This document shows positions 1 through 7,365 of a stretch of 36,063 nucleotides of DNA, piece after piece. The stretch's first letter is position 1, and the number at the start of each line of letters is the position of its first letter. A program made the position numbers and the translations under genes. Source of the stretch: Lunatimonas lonarensis (GTDB lineage Bacteria > Bacteroidota > Bacteroidia > Cytophagales > Cyclobacteriaceae); the NCBI RefSeq assembly GCF_000390185.1, contig NZ_AQHR01000122.1:1-36063 (forward strand), in the 5' to 3' direction. Under the pieces are notes generated by a model, which saw only the letters and a list, made by a program, of their open reading frames with translations, was not told the origin of the DNA and searched no databases.

Positions 1-2
1 TA

Positions 3-36
3 AACCTTCGAGGTCAAAAAAAGACCTCAAAAGGTT
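3..36. repeat. REP-like palindrome 1
   Basis: Inverted repeat with arms AACCTTCGAGGTC and GACCTC-AAAAGGTT around an A-run. It is the first of three consecutive palindromes just downstream of the tolC-like stop codon. The stem and flanking A/T runs would let it act as a terminator on either strand. A near-identical copy lies at 90-122. Confidence 0.7.
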
Positions 37-45
37 ACCTGCCCA

Positions 46-74
46 ACCTTTGGGGTTTTTAGAACCCCGAAGGT
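46..74. repeat. REP-like palindrome 2
   Basis: Inverted repeat with arms ACCTTTGGGGTT and AACCCCGAAGGT (one G-T pair) and a five-base loop. It sits between two copies of a different palindrome. Its outer ACCTT/AAGGT ends resemble those of its neighbours, so the three probably belong to one repeat superfamily. Confidence 0.65.
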
Positions 75-89
75 CTTTTGTAGAGGCTA

Positions 90-122
90 AACCTTCGAGG
101 TCAGAAAAAGACCTCAAAGGTT
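90..122. repeat. REP-like palindrome 3, overlapping the tolC-like stop
   Basis: Inverted repeat with arms AACCTTCGAGGTC and GACCTC-AAAGGTT, nearly identical to 3-36. Its right arm overlaps the stop codon of the tolC-like gene (121-123), so the transcript would fold into a hairpin at the end of the coding sequence. This may be a terminator or an mRNA 3'-end stabiliser. Confidence 0.65.
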
Positions 123-1740
123 AGAAACCAACCAACGTTTCTAATCTCGCCAACTGAATTTCCCTCTCAATCCTCGTATTCAGCAGATTCAACCTGAAAT
201 CCAGTAATTCTCTTTGGATACTCAAGATCTCTTCGAAGGAACTGCCTTCCGTCGCGTATGAAGTCACGGAGAGCTCCAGTGTTTGCTCGGTCAATTCAAT
301 TTGATCTTCCAAGAGTTTGATTTTCCTATCTGCATCTTTGACGGACGCAAGAATAATCTCAAACTCAGTTTCCAGATTTCTTTGCAGGTCTTCTTGTTGC
401 CTTTCATTGGCTTCCCAGTATAGCTTGGATTCTGCTTCCATGGCTTTGTACTTTTTGCGGTAAATCGGCAGGGAAACCGTTGCCATCGGCATGATCATGT
501 TGTTGCCCATACCAGCTGGCATATAGTACATACCATCCTGATGGCCGACCATGCCAGATTCTTGTCTAAATGAAAAGACCATGTAATTCAATCCCAACCC
601 AAACATCGGCTTACCTTCCAATTTGGCCATTTCACCTTGCTTCTGATAGGCTAAACCTTCTTTTTCCAGCATCAACAGCATGGGATTGGTATCCATAATT
701 TGCTCGAGCATTTCCACTTCCCAACCCATGGCTTTTTGACTTTCCAATTGGCTTTCTATGGCTACAACTTCGTTTTTATCCCTGCCCAGAAGTTGATTGA
801 ACCTTACTGTCAAAGGGCGCTTGTCCACCTCCAACTGTTCCAAATCAGACTCTAAAGCTTTGATCTGAACTTGCAGTCGGAGTACATCCGTGAGTTTACC
901 GGAACCTCCACCTGAGCCCATACTGTTCATGCCAGCACCTGAGGATTGCCCTGAAGAAGTAGCGGAAGAACCTCCACCTCCCATGCCCATGCCATCATCT
1001 CCATTACTCTGTTGGTTTCCCCGTGTTGGCCTTCTTACCGCTGAAGACACAGATGAAACAGCCTCAGAAGTACTTCCTCCCTGATAGCGGATGATAGCCA
1101 ATTGCTCCAAGGATCTCAAAATCTCCAAATTGGATACGGTGATGTCAATGGTGTTTTGCAATTGCTGCAATTGAAAGTAAGTCTCTTTGACCTGATAGAG
1201 AAGCACATTCCGCTGCTGCCGGAATTCTTCGTACTTGGCTTCCGCCATCAGCGTAGCTTCATCCTTCTGCGTCCTGAGCATCCCAAACCAAGGGAACATC
1301 TGCATGATCGAAGCCTCCGCCCGCTGATTCCCCATCAGTAACTCCATCGGTCTGGTAAAAACACCAATATTCAATTGCGGTGATTCAAGGCTTACTTGGT
1401 TTGTTTTTTCTAATGAAGCCTGATACCCTTTAAAAGATGCTTGAAGTCCGGGGTTATTTTCGGCTGCTTCTTCTAGGTATTGGTCTAAAGTTTGACCTTG
1501 GGCTAATCCTATATTCAACAGCCAAATAAACACTAGGAATAGATATTTGTGGATATTGGATATTGATTGATATTGAAATGTGATAGAAACAGGTGGAAAT
1601 TTAATTAAGAATAGATATTGTTGGATAACTTGTTCCGATTTTTCGGAATTTGATATTAATAGATAATATTTCACTAGAGAACCCTTTGTATTAATATTGA
1701 ATACCCCCTTTGTATTAAGCTTTTTCGATTCGTTTTTCAT
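121..1740 (-). CDS. TolC/CusC-family outer-membrane efflux protein with abnormal N-terminus
   Basis: Outer-membrane channel subunit expected to work with the CusA-like pump encoded upstream, exporting metal ions. The body from about residue 85 shows the OEP pattern of long amphipathic helices (for example around 170-220, 290-335 and 440-535). The equatorial 'RYQGG...DVLRLQ' motif is split by a Gly/Ser/Met-rich insert at about 223-281, and a second Met-rich stretch lies near 400-415. The hydrophobic signal segment is at about 66-80, ending 'GLAQG', and there is no Met close before it. The only ATG upstream is at 1740, giving an odd leader of about 65 residues whose DNA matches intergenic repeats. 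That ATG overlaps the stop of the upstream gene (ATGA), which favours coupled translation. The true start is uncertain. Family assignment is confident; metal specificity is inferred from context. Confidence 0.85.
   Translation of the reverse strand: MKNESKKLNTKGVFNINTKGSLVKYYLLISNSEKSEQVIQQYLFLIKFPPVSITFQYQSISNIHKYLFLVFIWLLNIGLAQGQTLDQYLEEAAENNPGLQASFKGYQASLEKTNQVSLESPQLNIGVFTRPMELLMGNQRAEASIMQMFPWFGMLRTQKDEATLMAEAKYEEFRQQRNVLLYQVKETYFQLQQLQNTIDITVSNLEILRSLEQLAIIRYQGGSTSEAVSSVSSAVRRPTRGNQQSNGDDGMGMGGGGSSATSSGQSSGAGMNSMGSGGGSGKLTDVLRLQVQIKALESDLEQLEVDKRPLTVRFNQLLGRDKNEVVAIESQLESQKAMGWEVEMLEQIMDTNPMLLMLEKEGLAYQKQGEMAKLEGKPMFGLGLNYMVFSFRQESGMVGHQDGMYYMPAGMGNNMIMPMATVSLPIYRKKYKAMEAESKLYWEANERQQEDLQRNLETEFEIILASVKDADRKIKLLEDQIELTEQTLELSVTSYATEGSSFEEILSIQRELLDFRLNLLNTRIEREIQLARLETLVGF
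1538..1667. repeat. Intergenic repeat sequence inside the 5' end of the tolC-like frame
   Basis: This stretch holds two copies of an AGAATAGATATT/TGTTGGATA-type block (near 1540 and 1609), a run of GATATTG repeats at 1553-1580, and a hairpin element TTCCGATTTTTCGGAA within 1621-1650. The hairpin element recurs at 6615-6644 with a single mismatch over 29 bases. GATATT/AATATC repeats of the same kind fill 2215-2540 and 6460-6511. The DNA therefore looks like dispersed repeat material that happens to be open in the tolC-like frame. Confidence 0.7.
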
Positions 1741-2129
1741 TTCAATTCCTTTTTTGAATTGTAAATAGATTGAATGTAGTTGTTGAGTTTGAGTGAAAGT
1801 TTATCAGATACTTGCTTGAATTCACCAAACTCCTCCTTTGGAATAATTTCTCTTTCAAGCATTAAGCTTAACCAGTGATTAACAGATTCAATCATAGAAC
1901 CTCTGCTATTGTAGAGAAACCTGATTCTATCCAGATAATGAAACCGACCATAGGAATCGGCAATATTTGCCCCAATAGAATCTGTCGATTCAATAAATTG
2001 ATCACCAATAATTTTTCGTGTCTGCCAATCCATTTTTTTATAAATAACCCATCCCTTCCGCGACAGCTCTCTTGACAATTTATACACCTCCAAATCCTCC
2101 AATTTTATATACCCCTTTTTCTCTTCCAT
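1737..2129 (-). CDS. Four-helix-bundle (S23-type) protein
   Basis: A 130-residue protein of the four-helix-bundle family first described as proteins encoded within 23S rRNA intervening sequences. Typical family features are the opening 'LEDLEVYKLSREL', the central 'ESTDSIGANIADSYGR' and 'FLYNSRGSMIESVNHW'. It is probably cytosolic; the molecular function of these proteins is not established. It lies between the CusA-like pump and its outer-membrane partner, a place where another gene is unusual, and is flanked by repeats on both sides. Its TGA stop overlaps the ATG used by the tolC-like frame. The family is often found stand-alone or inserted in Bacteroidota genomes, so later insertion into this operon is plausible. 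Confidence 0.85.
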   Translation of the reverse strand: MEEKKGYIKLEDLEVYKLSRELSRKGWVIYKKMDWQTRKIIGDQFIESTDSIGANIADSYGRFHYLDRIRFLYNSRGSMIESVNHWLSLMLEREIIPKEEFGEFKQVSDKLSLKLNNYIQSIYNSKKELK

Positions 2130-2214
2130 AACATTAAAAGATTACTTAAACCAAAGACTACTAATAACATTTACCCCATCCCCTCAACTGCCAACTAGCT
2201 AAATATTCAAATTA

Positions 2215-2540
2215 AACTCCTGAAGACCAGAATAATATCTATAAATATCTAATATCAATGAATATCCATAAAAAACACTTCATCACTTTCCCCAATCCAG
2301 TTAAACATCTGATTTCAAAATCAATATCCACTAATATCCAATATCAATGAATATCTTTTTCACCCCCAACAACTTCTCCCGAATCAAATAAACCCCTGAA
2401 ATCCAATACAATATCTATAAATATCTAATATCAATGAATATCCATCAAAACCCTTAAGCACTTTCCTAAAACCAAATAAACGTTTGACACCAAAACCAAT
2501 ATCCACCAATATCCAATATCCATTTATATCAATTCTGAAT
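2215..2540. repeat. Tandem ~175-bp AT-rich repeat (two copies)
   Basis: The gene-free stretch 2130-2540 consists mostly of two diverged direct copies with a period of about 175 bp. The block AATATCTATAAATATCT occurs at 2234 and 2410, and AATATCCAC(T/C)AATATCC at 2323 and 2498. Each copy is built from shorter AATATC-type units. I see no promoter or gene in it. The array separates the stop of the CusA-like gene from the S23-type gene. Confidence 0.75.
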
Positions 2541-5500
2541 CTATCTCCTAATTTGATACTCCATAAGTTTCCCATAAAGCACCGGCACAATAAATAGTGA
2601 GATAAGCGCCACCGTCATCCCCCCAAATGCCGGAATGGCCATAGGGATCATGATGTCGGAGCCTCGGCCTGAACTTGTCAGTACGGGAAGCAAAGCCAAT
2701 AAAGTGGTTGCTGTTGTCATCAGACAAGGTCTTACCCTTTTCAATCCAGCTTCCAGCACTGCTTTGCGAATTGCTTTGATGTCTTCTGGCTGGGATTTTT
2801 CGAAGCTTTGTTTAAGATAGGTACCCATCACCACCCCATCATCGGTAGCGATACCGAAAAGGGCGATAAAGCCCACCCAAACTGCCACTGAAAGATTGAA
2901 GGCGCGTATCTGAAAGAGTTCCCGCATATTGGTCCCCAAGAAGTTGAAGTCAAAAAACCAATCCTGACCATACAACCAAACCATCATAAAGCCTCCTGAA
3001 AATGCCATGGAAATGGCTGAGAAGATCATCAAGACCATGGCTGTGGAGCGGAATTGCAGGTAAAGTATCAGGAAAATCACCGCCAAACATAGTGGTATCA
3101 CAATCGCCAAGCGCTTTTCGGCACGGATATGATTTTCGTAACTTCCGGAGAAAGTGTAGGATACCCCGGTAGGCACTTTCAACTCACCGCTGTCAATTTT
3201 TTGTTGGATAAAGCTGCGCGCATCATCTACCACTGAACCCTCAGCAAAGCCATCTCGCTTATCAAAAAGCACATAGCCCACCAAGAAGGTGTTTTCCCCA
3301 CGGATCATCATTGGCCCAGGTCGGTAATTGATCTCTGCCAACTGACCCAAAGGAATCTGTGCACCCGTAGGCGTGCTGACCAAAATCCGCTTCAAAGCCT
3401 CAGGATCATCCCTATACTCTCTGGCATAGCGGGCACGTATGGCATAGCGCTCCCTGCCTTCTACCGTAGTGCTCAAGGTCATTCCGCCTATAGCCACTTC
3501 GATAAATTCCTGCACATCGGCAATGTTCAGCCCAAACCTACCCAGTTGGGTTCTATCCAAATCAATCTCCAAATACGGCTTGCCCAAAGATCGGTCTGCA
3601 AAAACTGCCTCAGCTTTTACTGAAGGCACTTCTTTCAGCACCGATTCCAACTTCAAGCTGAAATCCTCTATGGTTTCCAAATCGGGGCCATACACTTTCA
3701 TCCCCATAGGGGCGCGCATTCCCGTCTGCAACATCACCAAGCGGGTTTCGATCGGCTGGAGTTTAGGCGCGGAAGTTACCCCGGGAAGATTGGAGGTTCG
3801 CACCTGGATTTCATCCCAGATATCATCAGGCGTGCGGATTTCATCCCTCCACTGACGGAAGTATTGACCACGTCTTTCATTTGGCACCAAGTATTTGGCG
3901 ACATTTCTAATTACCGACCTGCGCTGGGATTCCTCCATGTAATTCTTTTCATCATCCCAAATGGCTCCATCCTGACGGTCATACCACCAGGTCTTCCCAT
4001 TAACTTCAAGCTGATAATTTCCCTCCCGATCTACTTCAAATCGGAGCTTGCGGGCATCATCACCCTGGATGTATTCGGTCTTGTAATTGATGATATTTTC
4101 ATACATGGACATGGGAGCGGGGTCAAGCGGGCTTTCTGCACGGCCTGCCTTACCAACCACCATTTCTACCTCCGGAATGGCCTGCACCAACATATCAAGC
4201 TGCTTTACAATCTGCATATTGGCCTCCACGCCGGAGTGAGGCATGGAGGTAGGCATCAAGAGGAAAGAACCTTCATTCAAGGCTGGCATAAACTCCTTGC
4301 CCATGCCGGGAAAAGTATGGGTCAGACCCGACCAAACAGTTGTGGTGCGGATATTGACTCCCAATTTGTCAAAACCGGTAGCCACAAAACCGAAAATATT
4401 TCCAAACCCTATCCAAATATTCAAAGCCAAAAGGATAACTGTCAACGGGATCAGTAAAAATATTTTAGCGTTTTCCAAGCACCAATTTAGCAGTTGCGCA
4501 TAGTAGCGGATAAACAAGGCGAATATCCCCAAAACCAAACCGACCACCAGACCGATAAAGAGAAAATTGATAAATACAGATTGGGGCAAGCCCAATGGTC
4601 TCCACTCAATCGCCAATAAAACGGACACCGCTACTACTGCTATCAGCATGGCGATCTGATTTTTGTAGCGTCCATCTTTTGTTTGTTTTGGGAAAAAGTG
4701 ATGGATCAAATGATTGGCTGCAAAAACCAACAAGACCCAACCTGCCCAAGGGAAATAGAACAATAGCACAAAACCCAAAACTGCCATGGCTATATTCAGC
4801 ACCGTCTTATAACTCTTGGACTTCACTTTCGCTCCAAACACCCAATGGGCAAAAGCCGGCATAAATACCAAAGTAAAGATCAACGCTGCGATCAAAGCAA
4901 AGGTCTTGGTATAGGCCAATGAGCCGAACAACTTCCCTTCCGCTGCCTGCAGAGTAAATACGGGCAAGAAGCTGACAATCGTCGTCATCACAGCCGTCAA
5001 GATCGCCGAACTCACCTCTGTGGTCGCATCATAAATGATCTGGAGTTTGGACTTTTTATCATCAGACTCATCGAGATGCCTAAGTATATTTTCATTCAGA
5101 ATAATCCCCAAATCCACCATGGTTCCAATGGCGATGGCAATCCCGGAAAGTGCCACGATATTCGCATCCACCCCCACATACTTCATCATGATAAAGCACA
5201 TCAAGACTGCCAATGGCAACAATGCGGAGATCAAAATCGAAGCCCGAAGGTTATACACCATCACCATGATCACAATGATGGTAATCAAAATCTGCAAGCT
5301 GATGGCTTCACTAAGCGTATTCAAGGTTTCCTTGATCAGGCCAGAACGGTCATAGAAAGGCACTATAGTCACCTTGGAGACCGTACCATCTTCCAGCGTT
5401 TTGCTCGGAAGTCCTGGGGTGATTTCATCGATTTTAGCTTTAAGTGCATCAATTACCTGAAGGGGATTGTCTCCATACCGGGCCACTACCACGCCACCTA

Positions 5501-6407
5501 CTGCTTCAGCACCACCCTTGTCCAAAATAGCCCTTTCCGCCCTACTTGCCGGTCCAATATTCACTTTGGCAATATCCCTGATTCTTAAGGGAACGTTGTT
5601 GCTGGTTTTGACTACCGCCTTTTCGATATCCTCCAGAGACTTCACATAGCCCAAGCCTCTTACGATAAATTCCACCTGATTGATCTCCATGGTATTGGCA
5701 CCGATATCGAGGTTGGATTGCTTGATCGCATTCATCACCTGCATCATAGAGACGTTGTGGGCCTTCAAGGCCACAGGGTCCAGGTCAACTTGGTATTCCT
5801 TGACATGACCGCCGATGGTCGCCACCTCTGCAACCCCTTCAGTTCCCGCCAATCCATAGCGCACATAGTAATCCTGAATGCTCCGGAGTTCGTGCAGGTC
5901 CCAACCACCGACTGGATTGCCATTTTCATCTCTTCCTTCAAGTGTGTAAAAATATACTTGCCCGAGACCTGTGGCATCAGGCCCGAGTTTGGGTTGTACT
6001 CCCTCAGGAAGCAATCCTGACGGTAGGGAATTGAGTTTCTCCAAAATCCTGGATCTGCTCCAGTAGAACTCAATATCCTCTTCGAAGATGATATAGATGG
6101 AAGAGAACCCGAACATGGAAGTGCTTCGGATGGATTTGACTCCTGGCATTCCCAAAAGGGAAGTAGTCAGCGGATAGGTAATCTGATCTTCTACATCCTG
6201 AGGAGAGCGTCCCATCCAATCGGTAAAGACGATTTGTTGATTTTCCCCGATATCCGGAATGGCATCTACCGGCACAGGGTCATTAGGAAGGAAACCAGTG
6301 TTCCAGTTAAACGGTGCCGTCACGATTCCCCAAGCCACTACAAGGACGAGTAAGATGACGGTGACCAGTTTATTTTCGAGGAAGAATTTTATGATATTAT
6401 TTAACAT
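2541..6407 (-). CDS. CusA/CzcA-family heavy-metal efflux RND transporter
   Basis: Inner-membrane proton-driven RND pump for metal ions (Cu/Ag-type by overall similarity). At 1288 residues it is longer than the roughly 1040-1050 usual for CusA. The N-terminal membrane helix (about 13-30) is followed by the HME-RND signature 'DAIPDIGENQQIVFTDW'. The TM4 relay is intact (MVDLGIILNEN, Asp432 and Glu439), and the Met-rich porter segment 'TGMRAPMGMKVYG' is present. The extra length comes from a block with several hydrophobic helices after about residue 535 and an extra soluble stretch near 790-890 rich in Trp, Asp and Arg. The partners are the TolC-like protein downstream and, presumably, an adaptor not in view. 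The ATG at 6407 suits the N-terminal helix. Exact metal specificity is inferred. Confidence 0.93.
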   Translation of the reverse strand: MLNNIIKFFLENKLVTVILLVLVVAWGIVTAPFNWNTGFLPNDPVPVDAIPDIGENQQIVFTDWMGRSPQDVEDQITYPLTTSLLGMPGVKSIRSTSMFGFSSIYIIFEEDIEFYWSRSRILEKLNSLPSGLLPEGVQPKLGPDATGLGQVYFYTLEGRDENGNPVGGWDLHELRSIQDYYVRYGLAGTEGVAEVATIGGHVKEYQVDLDPVALKAHNVSMMQVMNAIKQSNLDIGANTMEINQVEFIVRGLGYVKSLEDIEKAVVKTSNNVPLRIRDIAKVNIGPASRAERAILDKGGAEAVGGVVVARYGDNPLQVIDALKAKIDEITPGLPSKTLEDGTVSKVTIVPFYDRSGLIKETLNTLSEAISLQILITIIVIMVMVYNLRASILISALLPLAVLMCFIMMKYVGVDANIVALSGIAIAIGTMVDLGIILNENILRHLDESDDKKSKLQIIYDATTEVSSAILTAVMTTIVSFLPVFTLQAAEGKLFGSLAYTKTFALIAALIFTLVFMPAFAHWVFGAKVKSKSYKTVLNIAMAVLGFVLLFYFPWAGWVLLVFAANHLIHHFFPKQTKDGRYKNQIAMLIAVVAVSVLLAIEWRPLGLPQSVFINFLFIGLVVGLVLGIFALFIRYYAQLLNWCLENAKIFLLIPLTVILLALNIWIGFGNIFGFVATGFDKLGVNIRTTTVWSGLTHTFPGMGKEFMPALNEGSFLLMPTSMPHSGVEANMQIVKQLDMLVQAIPEVEMVVGKAGRAESPLDPAPMSMYENIINYKTEYIQGDDARKLRFEVDREGNYQLEVNGKTWWYDRQDGAIWDDEKNYMEESQRRSVIRNVAKYLVPNERRGQYFRQWRDEIRTPDDIWDEIQVRTSNLPGVTSAPKLQPIETRLVMLQTGMRAPMGMKVYGPDLETIEDFSLKLESVLKEVPSVKAEAVFADRSLGKPYLEIDLDRTQLGRFGLNIADVQEFIEVAIGGMTLSTTVEGRERYAIRARYAREYRDDPEALKRILVSTPTGAQIPLGQLAEINYRPGPMMIRGENTFLVGYVLFDKRDGFAEGSVVDDARSFIQQKIDSGELKVPTGVSYTFSGSYENHIRAEKRLAIVIPLCLAVIFLILYLQFRSTAMVLMIFSAISMAFSGGFMMVWLYGQDWFFDFNFLGTNMRELFQIRAFNLSVAVWVGFIALFGIATDDGVVMGTYLKQSFEKSQPEDIKAIRKAVLEAGLKRVRPCLMTTATTLLALLPVLTSSGRGSDIMIPMAIPAFGGMTVALISLFIVPVLYGKLMEYQIRR

Positions 6408-6459
6408 AAATTCTGAATTTAGTTTAATCCATCTGCAACTCTTCTGAGTGGTGGAGGCA

Positions 6460-6511
6460 GATATTGATGGATACTTGTCCGCCTGCGGCGGACTAGATAT
6501 TGGTGGATATT
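6460..6511. repeat. GATATTG/GGATATT repeat with GC palindrome
   Basis: Upstream of the CusA-like gene, two GATATTG-GTGGATA type units flank a compact palindrome, GTCCGCC-TGC-GGCGGAC, at 6477-6493. The AT-rich units belong to the same family as 2215-2540 and 1553-1580. The palindrome core (TCCGCC/GGCGGA) reappears inside the 5S-like sequence at 35556-35571. Confidence 0.6.
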
Positions 6512-6564
6512 AAATTTCTAAAATTGTGTCTTCAAACCGATTTTAAGTAATAAAGAAGCGGATT

Positions 6565-6597
6565 AGACCTGCCAGGTTTTAGAAACCTGGCAGGTCT
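6565..6597. repeat. Perfect 15-bp inverted repeat (AGACCTGCCAGG type)
   Basis: Arms AGACCTGCCAGGTTT and AAACCTGGCAGGTCT match perfectly around a three-base loop. It is the first of two related palindromes in the gene-free stretch 6408-6825 (see 6704-6734). It is probably a dispersed REP/MITE-like element; it could also end transcription leaving the small Cys-rich gene. Confidence 0.75.
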
Positions 6598-6614
6598 TCT
6601 CAGAAAATCACATT

Positions 6615-6644
6615 GTGGATAACTTGTTCCGCTTTTTCGGAATT
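6615..6644. repeat. Dispersed 29-bp hairpin repeat (TTCCG..CGGAA)
   Basis: TGGATAACTTGTTCCG followed by CTTTTTCGGAATT. It is identical apart from one base to 1622-1650, which lies inside the 5' end of the tolC-like reading frame. The core TTCCG-N6-CGGAA can form a small hairpin. Confidence 0.7.
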
Positions 6645-6703
6645 GGCACTAATTCACAACTTTGCTAGGATAAAGAGGTGAAATAGAGGGGAGGCTGTGG
6701 CTA

Positions 6704-6734
6704 GACCTGTCAGGTTTTGAAAACCTGACAGGTC
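6704..6734. repeat. Perfect 14-bp inverted repeat (GACCTGTCAGG type)
   Basis: Arms GACCTGTCAGGTTT and AAACCTGACAGGTC surround a TGA loop. It is the sister of 6565-6597, with a compensated change (C to T in one arm, G to A in the other). This paired change shows that the stem, not just the sequence, is conserved between the copies. Confidence 0.75.
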
Positions 6735-6825
6735 GTCGATCTGGATCGACAAACTAGAAGAAATCGAATTGAATCTTTGAGCCTTCGTGCCTTCGTGGCA
6801 ATCCCTTTCTACATAGGGTAAAAAA

Positions 6826-7206
6826 TCAAATCAGGAATACCTGACAAAAAATATAAATCGGTGTGTCTTGAAATATCGGGGGAGAAGAATCAGCAAAGGC
6901 TGTTTTCTCTTCAAAAACAATAAAATTTATAGGCAATTCAAATCTAACCTCGGCATTCAGCAACTCAAAAGTCTGAGGTTGGAAATTCAAGACATCGGAA
7001 ACCTGCTGATCGGTATTGGGAAGCTCCAAATTGGAGACATCATCACAGCAACCTGACATCGGTTCCTCCGATTCGCAGCAGGTTTTGCTTTCGGCATACA
7101 GGTTTATCCTTTCAAATCCGCCATCACAAAAATGCATAGAATAGCTTAGACCTGCGTTGAAAAACACATAGAAAACAAGGAGTGCTATTTTGATGAATGA
7201 CTTCAC
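6826..7206 (-). CDS. Small Cys-rich secreted protein, HYC_CC_PP-like
   Basis: A 126-residue protein with a signal peptide or N-terminal anchor (hydrophobic residues about 5-20). The sequence 'MHFCDGG' is followed by two Cys-Cys pairs (CCESEEP and GCCDD), then a long spacer and 'SSPPIF' before a hydrophobic C-terminus. This order of H-x-C, CC and PP matches a small-protein family (HYC_CC_PP) that I know from Bacteroidota, where it tends to accompany metal efflux genes. Position upstream of and codirectional with the CusA-like gene agrees with that, though 418 bp of repeats intervene. A periplasmic metal-handling role is inferred from the Cys/His content and location; no function is shown. Confidence 0.7.
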   Translation of the reverse strand: MKSFIKIALLVFYVFFNAGLSYSMHFCDGGFERINLYAESKTCCESEEPMSGCCDDVSNLELPNTDQQVSDVLNFQPQTFELLNAEVRFELPINFIVFEEKTAFADSSPPIFQDTPIYIFCQVFLI

Positions 7207-7365
7207 GAAGATTGTTTACGATACCAAGGCAAGAAGGTTACTTTCGGTAAAGGTAAAGAATTTCAGCGAACAATACCCATTGATTTCCTAGTAGTATATT
7301 AATTGCTTATCAAGTGCGCGATGCCGCTCAACGTGCTTCCCTGCCCAAGAAATCGGGGTACCTTG

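Noticed and set aside
2130-2540. CRISPR array (repeated units in an AT-rich gap)
   Set aside because: Only two diverged units of about 175 bp, no regular 25-40 bp repeat-spacer pattern and no cas genes nearby.
2384-2590. Minus-strand 68-codon frame across the tandem repeats
   Set aside because: It is encoded almost entirely by AATATC repeat units, overlaps the end of the CusA-like gene and has repetitive, low-complexity composition.
3864-4457. Long plus-strand frame opposite the CusA-like gene
   Set aside because: Antisense shadow of a strongly conserved pump gene; no domain or start context supports it.
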